This document shows, in pieces, positions 54,488 to 64,000 of a stretch of 64,000 nt of DNA. Location of the stretch: contig NZ_CP096255.1 in assembly GCF_011516635.5 (NCBI RefSeq), forward strand, positions 6,756,501 to 6,820,500, read 5' to 3'. Both the position numbers and the translations under genes were made by a program. Numbering within the stretch: position 1 is the stretch's first letter; every line of letters begins with the position of its first letter. The notes under the pieces are model-generated. The model had not been told where the DNA came from. It worked only from the letters and a program-made list of their open reading frames with translations, and did no database searches. The DNA comes from Bradyrhizobium barranii subsp. apii. GTDB taxonomy: Bacteria > Pseudomonadota > Alphaproteobacteria > Rhizobiales > Xanthobacteraceae.

Positions 54488-55687
54488 CTACGCGCTCTGC
54501 TCGATCATCCCCTGCAGCCGCATCAGCTCCGCCTCGAGATCGCGCTCGACGTCCGCCGCCCGGATCTCCAGCACGCGATAGTCGCGCGCCTCCAGCCACG
54601 TCCGCCGGCCCGCACGATCGGCCGCGATGGTCTCGCCCTCGCCCGGGTTGACCAGTTCGATCGCGATCCGGTGCGGGAACGAGACGAAATCAGGAATGTG
54701 CCGGCCGACCGGAGTCTGGCGCTTGAACCCTCCTGCGAAGCGGCGGTCGCGGGTCAGGGCCTGCCAGAGCAGGCGCTCGGCATCGGTCGGGTTGCGGCGG
54801 AGCAGGCGCGCGAGGCCGCGCACCGTAGAGCCGCTGTCGGGGACACCGCCGCCCTGCCCGTGCTCGGCCAGCAGCGCGCGCAAGCGCGTGGCCTGCTCGC
54901 CGTCGAGCACGCCGCCCTTGGCCGGGCCCTTGCGGCCTTCCGCGATCGCCATCACCACCCCGTGCAGCGTGTGCATGTCCTGCTTGGTCGGCTCCATCCG
55001 GCTGAAGATGTTGCGCAGGTTGACCAGCATGGTGTCGCGCTTCTCGGCCGGGCGGAGGAATTCGACCCGGTCGAGCTCGCGGATGAGGTTGTCGAAGAAG
55101 GCCTGCATCTGGTGCTGCGAGGCGCGTTCGGAGCGCTCGGGCATGCTGTGCGGCAGCTCGCCTGACGTTGCCCGCTTGAACCATTCATAGCCGACCAGCA
55201 GCACGGCCTGGGCGAGGTTGAGCGAGGCAAAGCCCGGATTGACCGGGAAGGTGATGATGCGGTTGGAGAGCCCGACCTCCTCGTTGGTGAGCCCCCAGCG
55301 CTCGCGGCCGAACAGGATGCCGGCCTTGCCCCCGGTCGCGACATGACCGGAGATCTCGGCCGCGGCCGCCTCCGGCCCGACCACCGGCTTGGCCTGGTCA
55401 TGGGGACGCGCAGTGGTGGCGAACAGCAGGTCGAGATCGGCGACCGCCTCGCCGACCGTGTCGAACAATTCGACCTTTTCCAGAATGTAGTCGGCACCGG
55501 CCGCCGCGCGCTGGGCGGCGATATTGGGCCAGCCGTCGCGGGGATTGACGATGCGCAATCGGCTGAGCGCAAAATTGCCCATGGCGCGCGCGGCCATGCC
55601 GATGTTTTCGCCAAGCTGCGGCTCAACCAGGATCACGATGGGACCGTCGAGGGAAACGCCCGCCTTGCTCTTGTCAGTCCCCGACAT
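54488..55687 (-). CDS. TrmJ-like tRNA methyltransferase fused to a DUF559 endonuclease-like domain
   Basis: 399 aa. The first ~260 residues are a SPOUT methyltransferase of the TrmJ/TrmH group: ILVEPQLGENIGMAARAMGN, ILFGRERWGLTNEEVGL and ITFPVNPGFASLNLAQAVLL, which form the SAM knot (probable tRNA Cm32/Um32 methylation). Residues ~285-399 are DUF559-like: LLRRNPTDAERLLWQAL, FKRQTPVGRHIPDFVSF (D333) and IAIELVNPGEGET (E344), ending DYRVLEIRAADV. The usual IExDGxQH part reads IELVNPGEGE, so the nuclease residues look altered. Fused tail is unusual for TrmJ. Confidence 0.85.
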   Translation of the reverse strand: MSGTDKSKAGVSLDGPIVILVEPQLGENIGMAARAMGNFALSRLRIVNPRDGWPNIAAQRAAAGADYILEKVELFDTVGEAVADLDLLFATTARPHDQAKPVVGPEAAAAEISGHVATGGKAGILFGRERWGLTNEEVGLSNRIITFPVNPGFASLNLAQAVLLVGYEWFKRATSGELPHSMPERSERASQHQMQAFFDNLIRELDRVEFLRPAEKRDTMLVNLRNIFSRMEPTKQDMHTLHGVVMAIAEGRKGPAKGGVLDGEQATRLRALLAEHGQGGGVPDSGSTVRGLARLLRRNPTDAERLLWQALTRDRRFAGGFKRQTPVGRHIPDFVSFPHRIAIELVNPGEGETIAADRAGRRTWLEARDYRVLEIRAADVERDLEAELMRLQGMIEQSA

Positions 55688-56025
55688 CTCGCTTCGCTTT
55701 CACACTGGTTCTCAAGGCCTTGGCAAGGCGCTCTTCAGGAATTGATTCAAAGCCGGCCCAAAGGGGCGGCCGCCCGTTCGCCTGTCGTTTGCCTGTCCTG
55801 ACAAAATTCTCAAGGGAAATAACGGGTTGGATTCGACTTTTGAATCTCTTCTGAAGCCTGAGGCCCGCCCCCCGCAGCGGGGCCCGCCCCGCCCCCCATC
55901 TGGGCAAGCTGGATGAGCTAAAAGTGCATAATCCCTTGGCTTTCGCCCGCTGCAGTCCGGTGCTAAGAGGCGGCGGATATTCCCGTGGCGCGCCAAAGCG
56001 CCGTTCCCAAGAGGCTTCCCCGATC

Positions 56026-57237
56026 ATGGCAAAAATCAAGGTGTCCAACCCCGTCGTCGAACTCGATGGCGACGAGATGACCCGGATCATCTGGCAGTAC
56101 ATCAAGGACAAGCTGATCAACCCGTACCTTGATGTCGAGCTGCTGTATTTCGACCTGGGCATGGAGTACCGCGACGAGACCAACGATCAGGTCACCATCG
56201 ACGCCGCCGAAGCCATCAAGAAGGTCGGCGTCGGCGTCAAGTGCGCCACCATCACCCCGGACGAGGCCCGGGTGAAGGAGTTCAACCTCAAGCAGATGTG
56301 GAAGTCGCCGAACGGCACCATCCGCAACATCCTCGGCGGCGTGATCTTCCGCGAGCCGATCATCTGCAAGAACGTGCCGCGCCTGGTTCCCGGCTGGACC
56401 AAGCCGATCATCATCGGCCGCCACGCCTATGGCGACCAGTACCGCGCCACCGACATCAAGTTCCCGGGCAAGGGCACGCTGTCGATGAAGTTCGTCGGCG
56501 AGGACGGCACCGTCATCGAGAAGGAAGTGTTCGAGGCGCCCGGCGCCGGTGTCGCCATGGAGATGTACAATCTCGACGACTCCATCATCGACTTCGCCCG
56601 CGCCTCGCTGAACTACGGCCTGCTGCGCAACTACCCGGTCTACCTCTCGACCAAGAACACCATCCTCAAGGTCTATGACGGCCGCTTCAAGGACATCTTC
56701 CAGGACATCTACGACCGCGAGTTCAAAAAGGAATTCGAGGCCAAGGGCCTGACCTACGAGCACCGCCTGATCGACGACATGGTGGCCTCGGCGCTGAAAT
56801 GGTCCGGCGGCTATGTCTGGGCCTGTAAGAACTACGACGGCGACGTGCAGTCCGATACGGTCGCGCAGGGCTACGGCTCGCTCGGCCTGATGACCTCGGT
56901 GCTGCTCACCCCCGACGGCAAGACCGTGGAAGCCGAAGCCGCCCACGGCACGGTGACCCGCCATTACCGCGAGCACCAGAAGGGCAAGGAGACCTCGACC
57001 AACTCGATCGCGTCGATTTTCGCCTGGACCCGCGGCCTGTCGCATCGCGCCAAGCTCGACAACAATGCCGAGCTCGCCAAGTTCGCGAGCACCCTGGAGA
57101 AGGTCTGCGTCGACACCGTCGAGGAAGGCTACATGACCAAGGACCTCGCGCTCCTGGTCGGCGCCGACCAGCGCTGGCTCTCGACCACCGGCTTCCTCGA
57201 CAAGGTCGCGGAGAACCTCACGAAAGCGTTGGCGTAA
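56026..57237 (+). CDS. icd: NADP-dependent isocitrate dehydrogenase
   Basis: 403 aa from ATG 56026 (MAKIKVSNPVVELDGDEM), the type II homodimeric form. Decarboxylates isocitrate to 2-oxoglutarate. Motifs: ELDGDEMTRIIWQ, KSPNGTIRNILGG, and the Mg/isocitrate region YDGDVQSDTVAQGYGSLGLM with NADP-binding AEAAHGTVTRHYREHQ. The 338-nt upstream region contains a GC-rich tract (about 55863-55898) and a CATAAT-like -10 near 55927; no firm promoter is called. Confidence 0.97.
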   Translation: MAKIKVSNPVVELDGDEMTRIIWQYIKDKLINPYLDVELLYFDLGMEYRDETNDQVTIDAAEAIKKVGVGVKCATITPDEARVKEFNLKQMWKSPNGTIRNILGGVIFREPIICKNVPRLVPGWTKPIIIGRHAYGDQYRATDIKFPGKGTLSMKFVGEDGTVIEKEVFEAPGAGVAMEMYNLDDSIIDFARASLNYGLLRNYPVYLSTKNTILKVYDGRFKDIFQDIYDREFKKEFEAKGLTYEHRLIDDMVASALKWSGGYVWACKNYDGDVQSDTVAQGYGSLGLMTSVLLTPDGKTVEAEAAHGTVTRHYREHQKGKETSTNSIASIFAWTRGLSHRAKLDNNAELAKFASTLEKVCVDTVEEGYMTKDLALLVGADQRWLSTTGFLDKVAENLTKALA

Positions 57238-57278
57238 GCCCGCGCATTATTTTCGTCTGATCGGGGTTAGACATCATT

Positions 57279-57312
57279 ATGGGCCGCGCTTGGGCGCGGC
57301 CCATTCATTTTG
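57279..57312 (+). terminator. Intrinsic terminator after icd
   Basis: ATGGGCCGCGC (57279-57289) and GCGCGGCCCAT (57294-57304) pair perfectly with a 4-nt loop, followed by TCATTTT. Confidence 0.75.
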
Positions 57313-57335
57313 ACACCGTTGCGCGGAGGCTACCC

Positions 57336-57881
57336 ATGTCCATCGTCAAGTTCGCTGTCCCCTGCCTGATGCTGCTGGCTGCCCTGGCCGGGCCGGCCGC
57401 CGCCGCGGAGCCCGAACCGGCTGAGGCCCCCCGCGGGCAACTGAAACTCAGCCTGCCGGAGGCCATTCGCGCGCCCGGCGAGACCGTCGTGCTCAGCGTC
57501 CATGCCGAAGGCGCGCAGGTCTATGACTGCAAGGCAGCCGCCGACGGCAAGCTTGCCTGGGCCTTCCGCGAGCCGGTGGCGACGCTGCTCGCCGAGGGCA
57601 AGACCGTCGGCCGCCACTATGCCGGCCCGAACTGGGAACTCGCCGACGGCAGCGCCGTGGCCGGCAAGGCCATCGGCAACGCGCCGGGCGCAACCGCCGC
57701 CGATATCCCCTGGCTCAAGCTGGAGGTCGCCTCCCGCCGCGGCAGCGGCATCCTGACGCCGGTCACCACCGTCCAGCGCATCAACACCCACGGCGGCAAG
57801 CTCGAGGGTTCTTGCGACAAGGCCGGCGATTTCAAAAGCGCGCCCTACTCGGCCGACTACATTTTCCTGAAGAAGGGCTGA
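57336..57881 (+). CDS. DUF3455-family exported protein
   Basis: 181 aa from ATG 57336, chosen for CGGAGG 6-12 nt upstream; the frame is open further upstream. Signal peptide of about 23 residues ending in AAAAEP. Domain features of DUF3455: VLSVHAEGAQVYDCKA, GPNWELADGSAVAGKAIG and PYSADYIFLKKG. Role unknown. Converges with the K+ channel gene (stop to stop 4 nt). Confidence 0.85.
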   Translation: MSIVKFAVPCLMLLAALAGPAAAAEPEPAEAPRGQLKLSLPEAIRAPGETVVLSVHAEGAQVYDCKAAADGKLAWAFREPVATLLAEGKTVGRHYAGPNWELADGSAVAGKAIGNAPGATAADIPWLKLEVASRRGSGILTPVTTVQRINTHGGKLEGSCDKAGDFKSAPYSADYIFLKKG

Positions 57882-57885
57882 CCGC

Positions 57886-59112
57886 TCAGCGGTCGGTGTC
57901 GTCGCGCTCCGCCTGCGCCAATTCTGCCGCCGCAAGATCGCCGGTCTCCTCGAGCCGTGCCTTCGCGGTCTGGTGGACGTGGGCGGCGAGCGTCGGCATG
58001 CGCTCGATCAGCGCGTGAAAATCCTGGGCGTCGAGCACGAGCAGCCGCGTCTTGCGCGTCGCCGTCACCGTGCCGCTGCGCTTGGTCTTATGTAGCAGCG
58101 CGATCTCGCCGAAGAAGGTGCCGTCGGTGAGGCGCACCTGCTGGCTCGGCAGCGCGATCTCGACCTCGCCGGCAGTGATGAAATACATCGACGAGGCGGT
58201 ATCGCCACGGCGCACCAATATTTCGCCCTGCTCGATGGTGCGGGCCCGGAGCAACCGCATGATGTCGGCGATCTCCGCGGCCGAAAGATGCGAGAACAGC
58301 GGCACCCGCGCCAGCATGCCCCAGGTCACCACGAAGTCGCGCCGCCTCACCTCCTCGGCGAAGGCGGTCGAGATGATCGCGACCGGCAGCGCGATCATGG
58401 CAAAACCTGAGATGATCGCGAACACCGAGATGAATTTGCCGAGCGGCGTCACCGGCACGACGTCGCCATAGCCGACGGTGCCGAGCGTCACGATCGCCCA
58501 CCACATCGCGTCCGGAATGGTGCCGAGCTTGCTGGGCTGCACATCACGCTCGATGGCGTAGAGCAGCGAGGCGAAGGTCAGTACCACACCGATCAGGATG
58601 ACGATGCAGCCGATCAGCGCACGCCGCTCGGCATGGATGGCCGCGAGCAGCGAGCGCATCGCCGGCGAATAACGGATCAGCTTGAAGAACGGCAGCACGC
58701 CGAGCCCAGCCAGCGTCGCGTGCCGGCCGGTGGCCAGCACGATCGCGGCCGGCAGGAACGCCATGAGGTCGATGATGCCGAGCGCGGAGAAGGCATAAGA
58801 GAGCCGGTCGGACAGCGCGGAGCCGTTGCGCTGGGTGTGCCCCGCCACGGTCCACAGCCGCGCCAGATATTCGAGCGCGAACACGATGACGGCGAGGACG
58901 GCGACCGCGCTGAACAGCGTGTCGAACCGCGCGTCGAGCTCCGGCACCGAGGCGAGGATCATCGCGACCACGTCGAGCACGATGACGCTGATGATCACCT
59001 GGATGAAGCGCGACCCGATCGAGTAGGCGAGCGGATCGTGCTCCAGCAATTCGTACAGGCGATCCCTTAGGTTGGGATCGGCCGAGCCACGTCCTCGCGG
59101 AACGAGGCGCAT
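57886..59112 (-). CDS. Cyclic-nucleotide-gated potassium channel (MlotiK1-like)
   Basis: 408 aa. Six membrane helices S1-S6 (about 36-195 for S1-S5), pore selectivity filter TVGYGD at 212-217, and a C-terminal cyclic-nucleotide-binding domain (about 265-380) with FFGEIALLHKTKRSGTVTAT, including the Arg that binds the cNMP phosphate. S4 (VLPFFKLIRYSPAMRSLL) has few regularly spaced Arg residues, as in MlotiK1, so a ligand-gated rather than strongly voltage-gated channel is likely. Starts 6 nt after the alaS stop and so is probably co-transcribed with alaS, which is unexpected. Confidence 0.9.
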   Translation of the reverse strand: MRLVPRGRGSADPNLRDRLYELLEHDPLAYSIGSRFIQVIISVIVLDVVAMILASVPELDARFDTLFSAVAVLAVIVFALEYLARLWTVAGHTQRNGSALSDRLSYAFSALGIIDLMAFLPAAIVLATGRHATLAGLGVLPFFKLIRYSPAMRSLLAAIHAERRALIGCIVILIGVVLTFASLLYAIERDVQPSKLGTIPDAMWWAIVTLGTVGYGDVVPVTPLGKFISVFAIISGFAMIALPVAIISTAFAEEVRRRDFVVTWGMLARVPLFSHLSAAEIADIMRLLRARTIEQGEILVRRGDTASSMYFITAGEVEIALPSQQVRLTDGTFFGEIALLHKTKRSGTVTATRKTRLLVLDAQDFHALIERMPTLAAHVHQTAKARLEETGDLAAAELAQAERDDTDR

Positions 59113-59118
59113 GGCCGT

Positions 59119-61797
<2,679 letters not shown>

Positions 61798-62038
61798 GTT
61801 CATCCAATCGGGTGTGCTTGGACCCGCGATACGCCATCCAAACCGGGCATTTGGGCTGATATCTGCGGGTCAAAGCGCTTTTAGACAAGGCCAGCTGCGC
61901 TGTCCAGAAACTGTGCAAGGAGATCAGTGAGTTGCCGCAGGCGCGCAATCCGGTTTGCAATCCCGTTGAAAGCCGCCAGGTGCGCGTTGACAGGCTTGGC
62001 CGGCCTGTGGTCTGTACCCATCTGTATCGTACGGCCAC

Positions 62039-62207
62039 GTCGGGAGAGACCGGCTTTGGTGCCGGCGCCGAAGGAGCAACCGCCCCGGAAACTCTCAGGC
62101 AAAAGGACCGCGTGGCTTTGACGACATCTGGAAAGAGGCGCCGACGGGCATAAGACCCGGACGACGTCCGCCGACGGGATAATACTCTCAGGCACAGCGA
62201 CAGATGG
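62039..62207 (+). promoter_or_regulatory. Tandem glycine riboswitch upstream of gcvT
   Basis: Two glycine aptamers in series. Aptamer 1 (about 62039-62111): GGGAGAGACC, then GCGCCGAAGGAGCAACCGCC and the ACTCTCAGGCAAAAGGACCG signature. Aptamer 2 (about 62124-62207): CTGGAAAGAGGCGCCGACGG, CCGCCGACGGGATAATACTC and CTCAGGCACAGCGACAGATG. The end of aptamer 2 is about 55 nt before the gcvT ATG. It turns on glycine cleavage when glycine is high, by family behaviour. A TTGACA at 61987-61992 could be the -35. Confidence 0.92.
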
Positions 62208-62263
62208 GGCTTCGACTGGTGTCCACGGGGAATCCTCCTCGGGGAACCGCCGAGGGCCCCGTG

Positions 62264-63412
62264 ATGCTTGCGCGCGACGACCAAGATTCCCACAAACGTA
62301 CGCCCCTTCACGGGCTTCATGTCTCGCTCGGCGGCAAGATGGTGCCGTTCGCGGGCTATGACATGCCCGTTCAGTACCCCGCGGGCGTCCTGAAAGAGCA
62401 CCTCCATACCCGTAGCCAGGCCGGCCTGTTCGACGTCTCCCACATGGGCCAGCTCGCGCTTCGGCCGAAGTCGGGCAAGGTCGAGGATGCCGCCCGCGCG
62501 CTGGAACGGCTGGTGCCGCAGGATATCGTGGCGATTGCCCCGGGCCGGCAGCGCTATGCCCAGTTCACCAATCCGGACGGCGGGATTCTCGACGATCTGA
62601 TGGTCGCCAATTTCGGCGATCACCTGTTCCTGGTCGTCAACGCGGCCTGCAAGGAAGCGGACGAGGCGCATCTGCGCGCGCATCTCTCGGACGACTGCAT
62701 CATCGATTCGCTTCAAGACCGCGCCCTGATCGCGCTGCAGGGCCCGAAGGCAGAAGCCGCGCTGGCGAAATTGTGTGCAGAGGCCCCCTCCATGAAGTTC
62801 ATGGACGCCGGCCCGCACAAGGTTGCCGGTCTCGACTGCTTCGTCTCGCGCTCCGGCTACACCGGCGAGGACGGGTTCGAGATTTCGGTCCCCGCGGCCG
62901 ATGCCGAGCGCCTCGCCAAAACGCTGCTGGACAATCCCGATGTGATGCCGATCGGCTTAGGGGCCCGCGACAGCCTGCGGCTGGAAGGCGGGCTCTGCCT
63001 CTACGGCCACGACATCGACACCGCCACCACGCCGGTCGAGGCCGCGCTGGAATGGTCGGTGCAGAAGAGCCGCCGCAGCGGCGGCGTCCGCGCCGGCGGT
63101 TTTCCCGGCACTGATGCGATCCTGGCTCATTTCGACAACGGCGCGAGCCGCCGCCGCGTCGGCCTGCGTACGGAAGGCCGCGCGCCGGTGCGCGAGGGCG
63201 CGCCGCTGTTTGCGGATGACGCGGGCGGCGAGCCGATCGGAAAGGTCACCTCGGGCGGTTTCGGCCCGAGCCTGAACGCGCCGGTCGCGATGGGCTATGT
63301 CCCGACGGCATCGAGCGCGCTCGATACAAAACTCTTCGCCGAAGTGCGCGGCCAGCGGCTGCCGCTCACGGTCGCCGCCATGCCTTTCGTGAAAAACACC
63401 TACAAACGCTGA
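62264..63412 (+). CDS. gcvT: Glycine cleavage system T protein
   Basis: 382 aa from ATG 62264 (MLARDDQDSHKRTPL), the end of a longer open frame that overlaps the riboswitch. Transfers the methylene group from the H protein to tetrahydrofolate, releasing ammonia. Motifs: GKMVPFAGYDMPVQYPAGV, FDVSHMGQL, FVSRSGYTGEDGFEISVP (folate site region) and LRLEGGLCLYGHDID. First gene of gcvT-gcvH-gcvP; riboswitch regulated. Confidence 0.96.
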   Translation: MLARDDQDSHKRTPLHGLHVSLGGKMVPFAGYDMPVQYPAGVLKEHLHTRSQAGLFDVSHMGQLALRPKSGKVEDAARALERLVPQDIVAIAPGRQRYAQFTNPDGGILDDLMVANFGDHLFLVVNAACKEADEAHLRAHLSDDCIIDSLQDRALIALQGPKAEAALAKLCAEAPSMKFMDAGPHKVAGLDCFVSRSGYTGEDGFEISVPAADAERLAKTLLDNPDVMPIGLGARDSLRLEGGLCLYGHDIDTATTPVEAALEWSVQKSRRSGGVRAGGFPGTDAILAHFDNGASRRRVGLRTEGRAPVREGAPLFADDAGGEPIGKVTSGGFGPSLNAPVAMGYVPTASSALDTKLFAEVRGQRLPLTVAAMPFVKNTYKR

Positions 63413-63423
63413 GGACTGAGAAA

Positions 63424-63792
63424 ATGACCACGACGCTGTACACCTCCGACCACGAATGGCTGGCCATCGACGGCGATGTCGCCACCGTCGGGATCACCGA
63501 CTACGCGCAGTCGCAGCTCGGCGACGTCGTATTCGTCGAGCTGCCGAAGGTCGGCCGCAGCCTGAAGAAGGCGGAAGCCGCCGCCGTCGTGGAATCGGTG
63601 AAGGCCGCCTCCGACGTCTACGCGCCTGTTACGGGCGAAGTGCTCGCGACCAACGACGCGCTCGCCGCCGAGCCGGCGCTGGTGAACTCGGACGCGCAAG
63701 GCAAGGCGTGGTTCTTCAAGATCAAGATTGCCGACAAGAGCGAGCTCGGCGGCCTCATGGATGAGGCCGCCTACAAGGCACATACGGCGTGA
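63424..63792 (+). CDS. gcvH: Glycine cleavage system H protein
   Basis: 122 aa, 11 nt after gcvT. Lipoyl carrier protein: MTTTLYTSDHEWLAIDGD, VVFVELPKVGRSLKK and the lipoyl-lysine motif ESVKAASD (K60). Carries the aminomethyl group from P to T protein. Length standard (about 125). Followed by a palindrome-rich insert before the next gene. Confidence 0.97.
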   Translation: MTTTLYTSDHEWLAIDGDVATVGITDYAQSQLGDVVFVELPKVGRSLKKAEAAAVVESVKAASDVYAPVTGEVLATNDALAAEPALVNSDAQGKAWFFKIKIADKSELGGLMDEAAYKAHTA

Positions 63793-63819
63793 GATGAAGC
63801 GAACTCTGACCTCATATTC

Positions 63820-63945
63820 GGTGTCATCACCCGCCTTGTGCGCACTGCGCACTGGGGCGGGTGATCCAGTACGCCGCGGCTTCTCGGCTCAAGCCGTGAC
63901 GCCTGCGTTTACTGGATGCCCCGCCTTCGCGGGGCATGACGGCGA
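63820..63945. repeat. Palindromic composite repeat between gcvH and the probable gcvP
   Basis: Three nested or adjacent inverted repeats: ATCACCCGCC (63826-63835)/GGCGGGTGAT (63856-63865), ATCCAGTA (63864-63871)/TACTGGAT (63910-63917), and ATGCCCCGC (63916-63924)/GCGGGGCAT (63929-63937). The unit is about 120 bp and interrupts the gcvTHP operon. Typical of mobile-like intergenic elements in this group. Confidence 0.8.
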
Positions 63946-63969
63946 CAGCGAAATCTAAAGCGAGGACCC

Positions 63970-64000
63970 ATGATGACCGCGCACCGCAAATCCAATGGCG
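63970..64000 (+). CDS. gcvP: Probable glycine dehydrogenase (P protein), first codons only
   Basis: ATG at 63970 (ATGATGACCGCGCACCGC) begins a frame that runs to the right edge, giving MMTAHRKSNG. GAGGA lies 8-12 nt before the ATG. Position after gcvT and gcvH on the same strand makes gcvP the natural candidate, but only ten residues are visible, so the identity rests on context. Confidence 0.5.
   Translation, partial: MMTAHRKSNG

Overview
The window is high-GC chromosomal DNA that looks like an alphaproteobacterium of the Bradyrhizobium / Rhodopseudomonas group. This is an inference from gene content and style, not from a database search. It rests on small PurL with separate PurS and PurQ, an F1-ATPase zeta-type inhibitor (DUF1476), EcfG-like promoter motifs (GGAAC-N16/17-nGTT), a tandem glycine riboswitch before gcvT, an MddA-like methyltransferase, many Bug/TctC-type and hydrolase genes, and numerous short palindromic intergenic repeats. 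No rRNA, tRNA, prophage, transposase or CRISPR array was seen. Most of the window is ordinary, densely packed core and near-core genome.

Layout. 1-3.4 kb (minus): an ExbB/MotA-like proton channel gene, a single-span periplasmic YfaP-like partner and a third membrane protein overlap one another, followed by a metallophosphatase and a Ser/Thr kinase cut by the window edge. This is the best candidate here for an undescribed system. 3.5-5.6 kb: a NarL/UhpB-type two-component pair whose kinase is frameshifted. 5.8-11 kb: MBL hydrolase, small stress-type protein, TetR regulator with a palindrome-bearing promoter, purB and an M20 amidohydrolase. 11-20.3 kb: CHASE3-PAS histidine kinase, Tat-type solute-binding protein, LVIVD propeller protein, acyl-CoA synthetase, a solo SecD-like periplasmic protein and a CNBD membrane protein. 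20.3-27.3 kb: GST, cytochrome b561, murI, an aldolase broken by an amber codon, cupin, acyltransferase-like protein, rpsD, a toxin-antitoxin module with a decayed toxin, and threonine aldolase.

27.4-38.4 kb: two tandem class C beta-lactamase-like hydrolases, macrodomain protein plus monothiol glutaredoxin, the ergothioneine pair egtB-egtD behind a consensus EcfG promoter, LtrA, bolA, DUF427, proline iminopeptidase-like hydrolase, a DUF1328 membrane peptide and an acyltransferase-3 protein. 38.4-47.3 kb (mostly minus): purine genes purL, purQ, purS and purC, interrupted by a thioesterase, EamA transporter, TPR-like protein, TctC-type binding protein (overlapping purQ) and CorA. PurL, PurQ and PurS together make FGAM synthase, the step before PurC.

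47.6-57.9 kb: ATPase zeta inhibitor, cyanase, a SARP/BTAD-alpha/beta-hydrolase fusion, an MddA-like methyltransferase with a quinone reductase, a hot-dog-like protein, a diguanylate cyclase bracketed by two copies of a 128-129 bp MITE-like element, a TrmJ-DUF559 fusion, icd and a DUF3455 protein. 57.9-64 kb: a cyclic-nucleotide-gated K+ channel gene directly behind alaS, then the glycine riboswitch, gcvT, gcvH and the first codons of a probable gcvP (glycine cleavage).

Three genes carry disruptions (kinase frameshift, aldolase nonsense codon, ParE toxin frameshift plus nonsense codon). Each could be real decay or a base-calling error, and read data would decide.
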